A stretch of 32,241 bases of DNA, from NCBI GenBank assembly GCA_017881025.1, contig JADGRJ010000015.1, forward strand, positions 1 to 32,241. The letters run 5' to 3'. The stretch comes from Rhizobacter sp. Lineage in GTDB: Bacteria; Pseudomonadota; Gammaproteobacteria; Burkholderiales; Burkholderiaceae_C. The stretch's first letter is position 1; the number at the start of each line of letters is the position of its first letter. The translations under genes and the position numbers were made by a program. Below the pieces are notes generated by a model. It saw only the letters and a program-made list of their open reading frames with translations, was not told the origin of the DNA and did no database searches. This document shows, piece after piece, positions 22,046 through 30,324 of this stretch.

Positions 22046-23071
22046 GTGTTGACCGACGCTCAGGAACTGGTGCTCGAGCTGTTCTACGGCCGCTGGCGCA
22101 GCCAGACATTGCATGCGGGCGTCGAGCTCGGCGTCTTCGAGGCGGTCGGTAGCGTTCCCGCGACTGCGGCGCAGGTCGCACACGACCTCGACCTCGATCC
22201 GGCGCTGACCTACCGCCTGCTGCGTGCGCTGGCGTCGCTGCGCGTGCTCGGCGCGCACGACGGAGAAGCGTTTTCGATCACCGAGGCGGGTGCGATGCTG
22301 CGCGGCGATCACCCGCAGTCGATGCGCGACGCCCTTCTCCTGCGCGAGGGTCCTGAGCACACCGCGATCTGGAAGCACCTGTCAGCGCTCGTTCGCGACG
22401 GCAGTCAGGACGGTTTCGCTCGCGAGTTCGGCGTCGCCGCGTTCGAGCATGCCGCGCGCGAGCCCTCCTACCGCAAGGCCTTCGACGCCGGCATGAGCAG
22501 CCAGTCGAACTTGCAGACCGGCTGGGCCCTCGAGGCGCTCGAGCGGTGCGATGTCGCCGCGATCGCGCACCTTTGCGACGTCGGCGGTGGTCAGGGCCAT
22601 CTGCTCTGCCATCTCCTGGCGCGCTATCCGCACCTGGAGGGAACGATTCTGGAGCGCCCTGGCGTCCTCGGCCCGGGCGCGGCGCCCTGGGCGTCCCGGC
22701 TTGGCGTCGCCGATCGCTGCACGAGCGTCGCCGGCGACATGTTCGTCGACGTTCCCGGTGCCGACGCGTACACGATGAAGATGATCCTCCACGACTGGAA
22801 CGACGACGAATGCGTGCGGATCCTCGCCAACCTGCGCCGCCGTGCGAGCGCGTCGGGTCGGGTCTTCATCATCGAGCACGTGATTCCCGACGGCGGCGCT
22901 CCGGACTACGCGGCGCTGTTCGACATGCACATGCTGTGCTGGGGCACGGGCAAGGAGCGGACGGTCGAGGAGTACCGCGCGCTCCTGCGTGAGTCGGGAT
23001 GGACGTTCACGGCGGCCCGCTTCCCGCGCAGCGGCGCCATCGGCGTGGTCGAGGCGTCGAAAGCCGCCTGA
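22046..23071 (+). CDS. O-methyltransferase, acetylserotonin/hydroxyindole O-methyltransferase type
   Basis: About 341-aa SAM-dependent O-methyltransferase. The N-terminal dimerisation/winged-helix domain (AGVELGVFEAVG, LTYRLLRALASLRVL) is followed by the catalytic domain: motif I HLCDVGGGQGHLL, the GDMFVDVPGADAY segment and the catalytic-base motif KMILHDWNDDE. Enzymes of this family methylate hydroxyls of small aromatic or polyketide molecules. The start is GTG or TTG, because no ATG fits and the track's long upstream frame runs through other genes. It stands alone on the plus strand, convergent with livF, so the substrate cannot be inferred from an operon. Confidence 0.85.
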   Translation: MLTDAQELVLELFYGRWRSQTLHAGVELGVFEAVGSVPATAAQVAHDLDLDPALTYRLLRALASLRVLGAHDGEAFSITEAGAMLRGDHPQSMRDALLLREGPEHTAIWKHLSALVRDGSQDGFAREFGVAAFEHAAREPSYRKAFDAGMSSQSNLQTGWALEALERCDVAAIAHLCDVGGGQGHLLCHLLARYPHLEGTILERPGVLGPGAAPWASRLGVADRCTSVAGDMFVDVPGADAYTMKMILHDWNDDECVRILANLRRRASASGRVFIIEHVIPDGGAPDYAALFDMHMLCWGTGKERTVEEYRALLRESGWTFTAARFPRSGAIGVVEASKAA

Positions 23072-23101
23072 CCGAAGGGGCCTCGGTAGCGTCGCGCGGC
23101 C

Positions 23102-23815
23102 CTAGGCGCCGAGATAGCGATGCCAGAGCGCGCGATCGGCGGCGAGCTGGTCCGAGCTGCCGCGCCAGACGACGCGGCCTTTCTCGACGATCACGTGGTG
23201 ATCGCCGATCGCGACCAGCCGCTGCACGTACTTGTCGATGACGATCATCGCCAGGCCGGCGTCGCGCAGCTGGCGCAGGGCGTGCCAGATCTCCTCGCGA
23301 ACGAGCGGCGCCAGCCCTTCGGTCGCTTCGTCGAGGATCAGCAGCTCGGGGTTGGTCACCAGGGCGCGACCGATCGCGAGCATCTGCTGCTCGCCGCCCG
23401 AGAGCTGGCTGCCGCCGTGCGAGCGCCGCGCCGCCAGCGCCGGGAAGAGGTCGAGCACGCGCGCGGGTGTCCAGTTCGTCGCGCCTCGGGGCGATGCGCG
23501 CCGGAACGCTTCGAGGTGCTCGTCGACGCTCAGATTGGGGAAGACCTGGCGCCCCTCGGGGACGAGGCCGACGCCGGCGCGCGCGATCCGGTTCGGCGCC
23601 CAGCCCGTGATGTCGCGGCCGGCGAGCGTGATCGTTCCGGCGCGCGGGCGCAGCAGGCCCATCACGGTTCGCACGAGCGTCGTCTTGCCCATGCCGTTGC
23701 GCCCGAGAACGCCGACGATCTCGCCCGGCGCGACGGCGAGGTCGATGCCGAACAGCACCTCGGCGGCACCGTGGCCGGCATGGACACCGCGGACGTCGAG
23801 AAGCGCCGTCGTCAT
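23102..23815 (-). CDS. livF: branched-chain amino acid-type ABC transporter ATPase LivF
   Basis: 237-aa ABC ATPase of the LivF type, one of the two ATPases driving a Liv/urea-type importer. Walker A GRNGMGKTT, signature LSGGEQQMLAIGRAL and Walker B LLILDEATEGLAP are present, with the LivF-like 'N-x-x-E-x-x-x-GLAP'-style ending. It is the last gene of the operon. Its ATG overlaps the livG stop as ATGA, indicating translational coupling. Confidence 0.93.
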   Translation of the reverse strand: MTTALLDVRGVHAGHGAAEVLFGIDLAVAPGEIVGVLGRNGMGKTTLVRTVMGLLRPRAGTITLAGRDITGWAPNRIARAGVGLVPEGRQVFPNLSVDEHLEAFRRASPRGATNWTPARVLDLFPALAARRSHGGSQLSGGEQQMLAIGRALVTNPELLILDEATEGLAPLVREEIWHALRQLRDAGLAMIVIDKYVQRLVAIGDHHVIVEKGRVVWRGSSDQLAADRALWHRYLGA

Positions 23816-24585
23816 GTCGCGATGCCGTCGTCGCCGAGGTAGGCGGCGATCACCGCCGGGTCGCTGCGCACCGCGCCCGGCGTGCCGCTGGCGACGACGC
23901 GGCCGCCGACCAGCACCGAGACACGGTCGGCGAGGCGAAAGACGGCGTCGACGTCGTGCTCGATCAGCAGCACCGCGCTCTGCGTTCGCACGACGCGGAT
24001 GAGCGCTTCCATCCGTGCCGACTCCTCGGCGCCCATGCCGGCCATCGGCTCGTCGAGCAGCATCAGGCGCGGTCGGCCGGCCAGGGTCATGCCGACTTCG
24101 AGCGCGCGCCGCTCGCCGTGCGAGAGCTGGTCGATCGCATGCGCTTCCTTGGCGCCGAGGCCGAGGGTGTCGAGCAGCTCGCGCGCGCGCTCGAAGAGGG
24201 CGGTGTCGCGCCGCGCCGGGCGCCAGGCGTCGAGGCTGCCGCGCGTCACCGCCTGGACGGCGAGGGCGACGTTGTCGAGCACGCTGGCGCTGCGAAAGAG
24301 GCGCGTGATCTGGAACGAGCGAGCGAGGCCGTGGCGGGCGCGCCGATGCGTCGGCCAGGCCGTGATGTCGGCGCCGGCGAAGACGATCGTGCCGCGGTCG
24401 CTCGCCAGCTGGCCGCCGAGCTGCGCGACCAGCGTCGTCTTGCCGGCGCCGTTCGGGCCGATGAGCGCGTGGATCTCGCCGGCCTCGACGCGAAGGTCGA
24501 CGCGATCGGTCGCGACCAGGCCGCCGAAGCGCTTCTCGAGGCCGCGCACGTCGAGAAGCGGCACTGCCGAACCGGTGCCCGTCAT
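23812..24585 (-). CDS. livG: branched-chain amino acid-type ABC transporter ATPase LivG
   Basis: 257-aa ABC ATPase of the LivG type. The N-terminal LEKRFGGLVATDRVDL is the usual LivG 'FGGL-A' opening. Walker A IGPNGAGKTT, a LivG-type insert including RSFQITRLF, signature LSHGERRALEVGMTL and Walker B LMLLDEPMAGM follow. The start at 24585 overlaps the livM stop as ATGA, and the stop overlaps livF. The track's longer frame to 25722 is shadow of livM. Confidence 0.93.
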   Translation of the reverse strand: MTGTGSAVPLLDVRGLEKRFGGLVATDRVDLRVEAGEIHALIGPNGAGKTTLVAQLGGQLASDRGTIVFAGADITAWPTHRRARHGLARSFQITRLFRSASVLDNVALAVQAVTRGSLDAWRPARRDTALFERARELLDTLGLGAKEAHAIDQLSHGERRALEVGMTLAGRPRLMLLDEPMAGMGAEESARMEALIRVVRTQSAVLLIEHDVDAVFRLADRVSVLVGGRVVASGTPGAVRSDPAVIAAYLGDDGIAT

Positions 24586-25568
24586 GGCAACGGCGGCGCG
24601 CGGCGCCGCGTCCACAGGCCGACGATTCCCTGGCGCGCGAACAGCACCACGGCGAGCAGGACCCAGCCGGTCCAGAACTCGGGGTGCTCGGTCGTCGACG
24701 ACAGCACTTCCTGCAGCAACAGCAGGACGGCGGCGCCGGCGAGGCCGCCCCAGACGGTCGCGACGCCGCCGAGGATGACCATCACCATCAGCGTTCCCGA
24801 CTGCGTCCAGTGCAGCGCGTTCGGGCTGACGTAGCCCTGCAGGTTCACGCTCAGCGCGCCGGCGACGCCGCCGAGCGCGCCGGCGACGACGAAGACGACG
24901 AGCTTGTAGCGGTAGGTCGGAAAGCCGAGCGCCTCGGCGCGGACGTCGTCGTCGCGCAGCGCGAGCACGGCGCGGCCGAAGCGCGACGGCGCGAAGCGAG
25001 CGAGCGCGACCAGCGATAGCGCGAGCACGGCGAGGGCGACGTAGTAGAGCGCGAGCGGGTTCTTGAGGTCGAGCACCCAGGAACCGAACGTGAACAGCGA
25101 GCGGGCGCGGATGTTGAGGCCCTCGTCGCCGCCGTAGCCCTTCACCGAGTTGGCGAGGTAGAACAGCATCTGCGCGAACGCCAGCGTGATCATGATGAAG
25201 TAGACGCCGCGCGTGCGCAGCGAGATCGCGCCGATCACGAAGGCGACCAGCGCCGTGACGACGATCGTCGCGGCGAGGTGGAGCGGGCCGCTCTGCACGC
25301 CCTCGCTGATCATGACCCCCGTGACGTAGGCGCCGAGGCCGAAGAACGCGGCGTGGCCGAACGAGACCAGCCCCGCGTAGCCGAGGACGAGGTTGAGGCT
25401 CGTCGCCGCGATCGCGTAGACGACGATCCGGCTCGCCAGGCTGAGATAGAAGTCGAGGCCGAAGGCGCGCAGCAGCCACGGCAGCGCGAGCGCGACGGCG
25501 AGCAGGACGGCGAGCGCGACGAGGGCGCCGGCCTTGATCGCGGCAGCGCCGGGCCGCGTCGGCGCCAT
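24582..25568 (-). CDS. livM: branched-chain amino acid-type ABC permease LivM
   Basis: 328-aa membrane permease of the LivM type with about ten hydrophobic segments. TSLNLVLGYAGLVSFGHAAFFGLGAY is the conserved LivM patch, and the coupling-helix region contains DDDVRAEALGFPTYRYKL. The start at 25568 shares a base with the livH stop (TGATG). The track's 25673 start would add an Arg/Asp-rich non-homologous leader. Confidence 0.93.
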   Translation of the reverse strand: MAPTRPGAAAIKAGALVALAVLLAVALALPWLLRAFGLDFYLSLASRIVVYAIAATSLNLVLGYAGLVSFGHAAFFGLGAYVTGVMISEGVQSGPLHLAATIVVTALVAFVIGAISLRTRGVYFIMITLAFAQMLFYLANSVKGYGGDEGLNIRARSLFTFGSWVLDLKNPLALYYVALAVLALSLVALARFAPSRFGRAVLALRDDDVRAEALGFPTYRYKLVVFVVAGALGGVAGALSVNLQGYVSPNALHWTQSGTLMVMVILGGVATVWGGLAGAAVLLLLQEVLSSTTEHPEFWTGWVLLAVVLFARQGIVGLWTRRRAPPLP

Positions 25569-26485
25569 CAGGTTCGCGCCGGGAACAGGCCTTGCGGCTT
25601 GATCGCGAGGACGATCGCCATGAAGACGTAGACCGCGATCGAGGCGATCGCCGGGCCGGCGGCGCTCGCCCACTGCGGCGGCAGGAACTCGCGCAGCACG
25701 TGCTGCAGCAGGGTGCGACCAAGCGTGTCGATCGCGCCGACCAGGATCGCGCCGACGAGCGCGCCGCGGATCGAGCCGATGCCGCCGATGACGATGACGA
25801 CGAAGGCGAGGATGAGGATGTTCTCGCCCATGCCGACCTGCACCGCGAGCAGCGGCCCGAGCAGCGCGCCGGCGACCGCGCAGAGCGCCGCGCCGATGCC
25901 GAAGACGATCGTGAAGAGGCGCGGGATGTCGGTTCCCATGGCCGTCGCCATCTCGCGGTTCGACGCGCCGGCGCGAACCAGCGCGCCCATTCGCGTCTTC
26001 TGCACGAGCAGCCAGAGCAGGCCGGCGAGCGCGACGCCGACGCCCAGGATCAGCAGCCGGTACGCCGGATACTGCAGCCCCGGCAGCAGCTCGACGGGGC
26101 CGGCGAGGGCGGCGGGCGCCGACAGCGGCAGGTCGTTGCCGAAGATCATCTTGACGCCGTCGTTGAGGATCAGGATGAGGGCGAAGGTGGCGAGCACCTG
26201 CGACAGGTGGTCGCGCACGTAGAGCGTTCGCAGCAGTCCCGCCTCGAGCGCCATGCCGAAGACGGCGGTGAGCGCGACCGCGCCGACCACCCCGAGCAGG
26301 AACGAGCCGGTGAGCGCGACCAGCCAGGCGGCGAGGAACGCGCCGACCATGTAGAGCGAGCCGTGCGCCAGGTTGATCATGTCCATGACGCCGAAGACGA
26401 GCGTCAGCCCGGCGGCGAGCAGGAACAGCATCAGGCCGAACTGCAGCCCGTTCAGCGACTGCTCGAGGATGAGGACGCCGGCCAT
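25568..26485 (-). CDS. livH: branched-chain amino acid-type ABC permease LivH
   Basis: 305-aa membrane permease of the LivH type. VFGVMDMINLAHGSLYMVGAF near the N-terminus is the family signature, and DIPRLFTIVFGIGAALCAVAGALLGP and GGIGSIRGALVGAILVG follow. It pairs with LivM to form the membrane channel. It lies 44 bases after the binding-protein gene and overlaps livM by one base. Confidence 0.93.
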   Translation of the reverse strand: MAGVLILEQSLNGLQFGLMLFLLAAGLTLVFGVMDMINLAHGSLYMVGAFLAAWLVALTGSFLLGVVGAVALTAVFGMALEAGLLRTLYVRDHLSQVLATFALILILNDGVKMIFGNDLPLSAPAALAGPVELLPGLQYPAYRLLILGVGVALAGLLWLLVQKTRMGALVRAGASNREMATAMGTDIPRLFTIVFGIGAALCAVAGALLGPLLAVQVGMGENILILAFVVIVIGGIGSIRGALVGAILVGAIDTLGRTLLQHVLREFLPPQWASAAGPAIASIAVYVFMAIVLAIKPQGLFPART

Positions 26486-26529
26486 CGGTCAGCGTCCCGC
26501 CGGCAGGGTCGTGATGCGCGCGCCGCGCC

Positions 26530-27720
26530 TCACTTCATCGCGCAGCTCTGCACGTACGCGTCGCCGTGGTTCTTCAGGATCGGTTCGTTGAACGACTTGT
26601 TGATCAGGCCGCCCTTGCCGTCGTTGCCGACGGTGCGAACGTAGTAGTTCTGGATCGGGTACTGGTTGCTGTTGAACTTGAACGGCCCGCGCACCGACTC
26701 GAAGCGCGCCGCCTTGAGCGCCTTCAGCACCGCCGGCTGGTCCTCGAGCTTGCCCTTGACGTCGCGCACCGCGGCGCCGATCAGGAGCGCGGCGTCGTAG
26801 CCCTGCGACGCGTAGAGCGTCGGCACGCGCTTGTACTCCTTCTCGAACTCGGCGACGAACTTCTGGTTGGCGGCGTTCGTGAAGTCGGGCGACCAGTGGG
26901 CGGTGTTGAAGAGCCCTGCCATCGACGCGCCGACCGGGTTGATGACGTCCTGATCGGCCGAGAAGCCGGGCAGCAGCAATGTCGTGTCCTTGCCGAGCCC
27001 GGCGCCGACGTACTGCTTGATGAAGTTGATTCCCATCCCGCCGGGCAGGAAGATGTAGACCGCCTGCGGTCTGGCGGCCCGGATCTCGGCGAGCTCGGCG
27101 GCGTAGTCGAGCTGGCCGAGCTTGGTGTAGTTCTCGCCGACGATCTGGCCCTTGAAGGTGCGCTTGAAGCCGGCGAGCGAGTCCTTGCCGGCCTGGTAGT
27201 TCGGCGCGACCAGGTAGACGCTCTTCAGGTCGCGCGTGTTGGCGAACTGGCCGGCGGCCTCGTGGTACGCGTCGTTCGGCCACGACACGGCGAAGAAGAG
27301 CGGGTTGCAGTCCTTGCCGGCCATCGACGACGGCGCCGCGTTCGGGCTGATGTAGATCGTCTTGCTGTCGAGCGCTTCCGGCAGCGCCGCCAGCATGATG
27401 TTCGAGAAGACGACGCCGGTCATGAAGTCGACTTTGTCGCGCTTGATGTTCTTCTCGAACAGCTGCTTGGCGACGTCGGGCTTGAACTGGTCGTCGTTCA
27501 CCAGCACCTCCGCCGGCAGGCCGCCGAGCTTGCCGCCGTTCAGCTTCACGGCGAGCAGGAAGCCGTCGCGGATGTCGATGCCGAGCGCCGACGACGGCCC
27601 CGACAGCGTGCTGACGAAGCCGACCTTGACTTTGTCGGCGGCGTGAGCGGGCAGCGCGGCCGCCACGAGACCGGCGACGAGCGCGACGATGGCGGCATGA
27701 CGGGAAAGGCGCGTGGTCAT
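26530..27720 (-). CDS. livK: ABC transporter substrate-binding protein, LivK/J type
   Basis: 396-aa periplasmic binding protein of the type I fold. The signal peptide ends at AHA, followed by DKVKVGFVSTLSGPSSALGIDIRDGF and KTIYISPNAAPSSMAGKDCNPLFF, typical of Liv-type receptors. Such receptors bind branched-chain amino acids, amides, urea or aromatic acids; the ligand cannot be fixed from sequence. It is the first gene of the operon and should be the most highly expressed. The ATG at 27720 begins the signal peptide, and the track's upstream extension is not supported. The symbol is by class, not proven substrate. Confidence 0.88.
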   Translation of the reverse strand: MTTRLSRHAAIVALVAGLVAAALPAHAADKVKVGFVSTLSGPSSALGIDIRDGFLLAVKLNGGKLGGLPAEVLVNDDQFKPDVAKQLFEKNIKRDKVDFMTGVVFSNIMLAALPEALDSKTIYISPNAAPSSMAGKDCNPLFFAVSWPNDAYHEAAGQFANTRDLKSVYLVAPNYQAGKDSLAGFKRTFKGQIVGENYTKLGQLDYAAELAEIRAARPQAVYIFLPGGMGINFIKQYVGAGLGKDTTLLLPGFSADQDVINPVGASMAGLFNTAHWSPDFTNAANQKFVAEFEKEYKRVPTLYASQGYDAALLIGAAVRDVKGKLEDQPAVLKALKAARFESVRGPFKFNSNQYPIQNYYVRTVGNDGKGGLINKSFNEPILKNHGDAYVQSCAMK

Positions 27721-27978
27721 GACGGAGGACCTTTCAGATGAAGCGTCGCGGTGCGCCGCAGGTGTCGCCGGATTGTAGGGATCGCCCTCAGCAGCCGGCA
27801 TTCGATGCAGGTGTTTGCAGCGCCTAGGCCAACGCGCCGGGCACTTCCACACGCGAGCAGCTTTCCCGTGGTGTCACGTTGATCGAGAGGACCTGGACGA
27901 TGCCTCGGGCATTCCGCGTTGTGTTCGCGATGCAGAACGTTCTCGCCGACGAGGCGTCTTCTTGAAGGAGACGCTGGG
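27721..27978. promoter_or_regulatory. 258-bp gap with a candidate promoter for the liv operon
   Basis: On the minus strand TACAAT (27772-27777) is a good -10 match about 50 bases ahead of livK; I see no matching -35. The rest (27830-27960) contains small open frames on both strands with no recognisable product, and nothing else that I can support. Confidence 0.35.
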
Positions 27979-29325
27979 CTAGCCTTGTCCAGCAGCGCCG
28001 GCCGCCTTCGACCAGCGAACCACGAGGCCGCTCTTGTGCTCGGGCGGCACCACCCACTTGAGCGACAGGTCCTGGGAGGGAAGGTCCCATGTGGCCGTTC
28101 TCAGCGCCAGCGCGGCGAAGAGCTGCATCATCACCGTCGCGAAGTCGTAGCCGGCGCATTTGTGGAAGGTGAGGGCGCCGGCGCCCTGCGGCATGAAGGC
28201 GTCGGGGGCACGCTTCTTCTCGTCGCGCTCGGGAGAAAAACGCTCGGGATCGAACTTCTCCGGGGCGGTGAAGATCGGATCGAGGTTGCTCTCGTAGACC
28301 GCCATCATCACCAGGTGGCCCTGCGGGATGGTGTAGCCGGCGACGTCGATGGCGCATTTGGCGCGCCCGAAGCTCATTGGCACGTTCGGGCAGGTCCGCT
28401 TCACTTCGTCGACCACCTGCATGAGGTACGGCATCGCCCGCAGCCGGGCCGGACCGATCGGCCCCGAGGGCGCGTTGGCAAGCACCTCTGCGCGCAGGCG
28501 CTCGCATACGTCGGGGTTCTCGTGAAGCGCGCGCAGGGTCGCGGCGAGCTCGGCATAGACGATCATTCCGGCGAGGAGGAAGTGGTGCATCTCGCGCGCT
28601 GCCGTCTTCGCGTCGAGCGGCGCGCCTGCCTCGCGGGCCGCGGAGAGGATGCGCGCGAGGCCGTCCGGCCGGGCCGGCGGCGCATCGATGTGGCGCTGCG
28701 CGATCTTTTCCAGGAGCGCGAGGATCCGGTCGCGCGCTTGCAGGCCCTTCGAGTAGGCGGTCCCGGGCAGGCCGATCGGCAGCGCGACGAAGGCGCTGGC
28801 GAGGATCGCGTTGTCGGCGAGCAGGCGGCTGAGCTCTTCTCCGGGCTCCAGGCCGAAGATGGCGCCGGCCAGCGATTCGATCGCGAGCGTCTTCAGGTCG
28901 GCCGTCACCGGGCCCTCGCGGTTCGCCAGCCACTTCGCGAGCAGTCCTTCGATCCGGGCCTGCAGGCCCGGCAGGTAGGCCTCGATCGCCTCGGGCGAGA
29001 ACGCGGCGAGGAGGCTTCGCTTGCGCTGCGCGTGGGCCTCGCCGTCGAGGAGCGGAACGATGTCCGGGTCGCCGCCGAAGAGCGCCAGCAGGTTGGCCGG
29101 CATCGCGCCTTCGCGCTGGACTTTCGTCGGGTCGAGCCAGAGCCCGGCGCGCTGCGGGCCGGCGATGAACACGGTCGGCTTGCCGAGAATGCTGGTGCGG
29201 AAGACATCGCCGAAACGGGCGCGACGCTGGCGGATGAAGGCGAAAGGATCCTTCGCGAACTGGAGCGTCTCGCCGACGAGCGGCAGGCCGCTGCTGCCGG
29301 GAGGAAGTGGATTCGCAGCGGCCAT
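27979..29325 (-). CDS. cytochrome P450 with non-canonical I-helix and heme loop
   Basis: 448-aa soluble-type cytochrome P450 (no membrane anchor seen). The N-terminus has the usual PLVGETLQFAKDPFAF opening. The ExxR pair is E307/R310 (EVKR), DPERF is at 359-363, and the heme thiolate is C390 in PQGAGALTFHKCAGYDFA, a heme loop longer than the usual FxxGxxxCxG. The I-helix reads LLAGMIVYAEL (A252-G253-M-I-V), so the usual acid-threonine pair for oxygen activation (AGx[D/E]T) is replaced by Ile-Val. That suggests altered chemistry such as peroxygenase or isomerase activity, or a family I do not know. The start at 29325 is chosen because AAGGAGG lies 4 bases upstream. It follows the methyltransferase gene by 55 bases. 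Confidence 0.88.
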   Translation of the reverse strand: MAAANPLPPGSSGLPLVGETLQFAKDPFAFIRQRRARFGDVFRTSILGKPTVFIAGPQRAGLWLDPTKVQREGAMPANLLALFGGDPDIVPLLDGEAHAQRKRSLLAAFSPEAIEAYLPGLQARIEGLLAKWLANREGPVTADLKTLAIESLAGAIFGLEPGEELSRLLADNAILASAFVALPIGLPGTAYSKGLQARDRILALLEKIAQRHIDAPPARPDGLARILSAAREAGAPLDAKTAAREMHHFLLAGMIVYAELAATLRALHENPDVCERLRAEVLANAPSGPIGPARLRAMPYLMQVVDEVKRTCPNVPMSFGRAKCAIDVAGYTIPQGHLVMMAVYESNLDPIFTAPEKFDPERFSPERDEKKRAPDAFMPQGAGALTFHKCAGYDFATVMMQLFAALALRTATWDLPSQDLSLKWVVPPEHKSGLVVRWSKAAGAAGQG

Positions 29326-29329
29326 GTCG

Positions 29330-29336
29330 CCTCCTT
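29330..29336 (-). promoter_or_regulatory. ribosome binding site deciding the P450 start
   Basis: AAGGAGG on the minus strand, 4 bases before ATG 29325. It selects this start over the in-frame ATG at 29346, which has no such site. Confidence 0.6.
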
Positions 29337-29355
29337 CGCCGTTCAAACCCAGACG

Positions 29356-29361
29356 ATTGTA
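29356..29361 (-). promoter_or_regulatory. candidate -10 element ahead of the P450 gene
   Basis: TACAAT on the minus strand, about 31 bases upstream of the P450 ATG, in the 55-base gap after the methyltransferase gene. The same 11-base context GATTGTAGGGA (plus strand) also occurs ahead of the liv operon. No -35 is recognisable, so the support is weak. Confidence 0.3.
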
Positions 29362-29380
29362 GGGAGGGCCGAGAACCGCG

Positions 29381-30169
29381 CTACGCCGGGACCTGGCCCT
29401 TGATCGCGTTCGCGCGTGCGCCGTAGGTGATCCGGCCGGCGGCGTCCGGCGTGACCCGGGCGCGCAAGCGGTCCTTCAGCAACTTCAGGTCACCGGGCGC
29501 CATCGCCGCCAGCCGCGGCGCGAGGCGCGGCCCGGTCTGCGCGATCTTCCAGAACGAATCGAAGTCGGCGAACGTCCGCGTGACGGCGATCTCGCGGGTT
29601 TCGATCTGCACCAGTCCGGCGCCGGCCCAGAGCGCCCGCATCGTCTCGATCCGCGACGCCTCGACGCTGGGCGGCCAGAGCGGCGGCGGGCCGAGCGCGG
29701 CCATCTCCTCCTGCAGCATCGCGAAGGGGAAGCCGCCGCCGAGGATGTCCCACGCGTACGACGAGACGCTGCCGCCGGGGCGAACGACGCGCGCCATCTC
29801 CGCCACGGCCTTTGCCGGATCGGGAACGAAGAAGATGACCAGCGCCATGACGGCGGCATCGAAGGCGGCGTCGGCGTACGGCAAGGCCATCGCATCGCCG
29901 ACGTCGAACCGAACCGAGCCGATCGCCAGCCGCTCGCGGGCGTAGGCGATCTGCTCCGCCGACGGGTCGATGCCCTGCACCGCCACGGGCGCGAAGCGCT
30001 CGACCAGCATCTCGGTGAACGCGCCGTTGCCGCAACCGACGTCGACCCAGCGCCAGCCGGTGGCCGGGTCGAGCCAACGCAGGAAGATGTCTCCGGCGAG
30101 CTGGCTCCACTTGCCCATGAACTCTTCGTACGCGGCGCCGTCGTCGAAACGGATCTGCGGTGCTTCCAT
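29381..30169 (-). CDS. class I SAM-dependent methyltransferase, UbiE-like
   Basis: 262-aa methyltransferase with motif I WVDVGCGNGAFTEML, the acidic GIDPSAEQI turn, VGDAMALPYADAAFDAAVMAL and post-motif VRPGGSVSSYAWD, as in UbiE/COQ5-like enzymes. The substrate is unknown. The start at 30169 was chosen over 30196 because GGAGG lies 7 bases upstream of it. It is followed by the P450 gene on the same strand, so methylation and oxidation of a common small molecule is possible but unproven. Confidence 0.85.
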   Translation of the reverse strand: MEAPQIRFDDGAAYEEFMGKWSQLAGDIFLRWLDPATGWRWVDVGCGNGAFTEMLVERFAPVAVQGIDPSAEQIAYARERLAIGSVRFDVGDAMALPYADAAFDAAVMALVIFFVPDPAKAVAEMARVVRPGGSVSSYAWDILGGGFPFAMLQEEMAALGPPPLWPPSVEASRIETMRALWAGAGLVQIETREIAVTRTFADFDSFWKIAQTGPRLAPRLAAMAPGDLKLLKDRLRARVTPDAAGRITYGARANAIKGQVPA

Positions 30170-30324
30170 CGGTTTGCCTCCGTCAGGTCTGATCATCCGC
30201 TTTCGCAGGGGCTGTCCTTCACGAAGGGCTGCTTCCGGACCCCGACAGGCGGCGGTCGAGAACCCACCCCGCGACGGCGGGCGGAGCTAACGGTGCTCGG
30301 TGCGCAGATGCCGCGCGGGAGCCG
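30170..30324. other. 155-bp gap between serine hydrolase and methyltransferase genes
   Basis: Non-coding as far as I can see. It contains the GGAGG site of the methyltransferase. No clear promoter or terminator was recognised. Confidence 0.3.

Noticed and set aside
23071-23101. Terminator between the O-methyltransferase and livF
   Set aside because: Only a 5-bp stem (ACCGA/TCGGT) around a 7-base loop, too weak to call.
25592-26644. 350-aa plus-strand ORF opposite livH
   Set aside because: Repetitive Asp/Arg/Ala/Glu composition typical of antisense reading of GC-rich membrane protein genes.
27900-27965. 21-codon plus-strand frame (MPRAFRVVF...) preceded by GAGAGGA
   Set aside because: Too short, no hydrophobic or known peptide character, and no second line of evidence.
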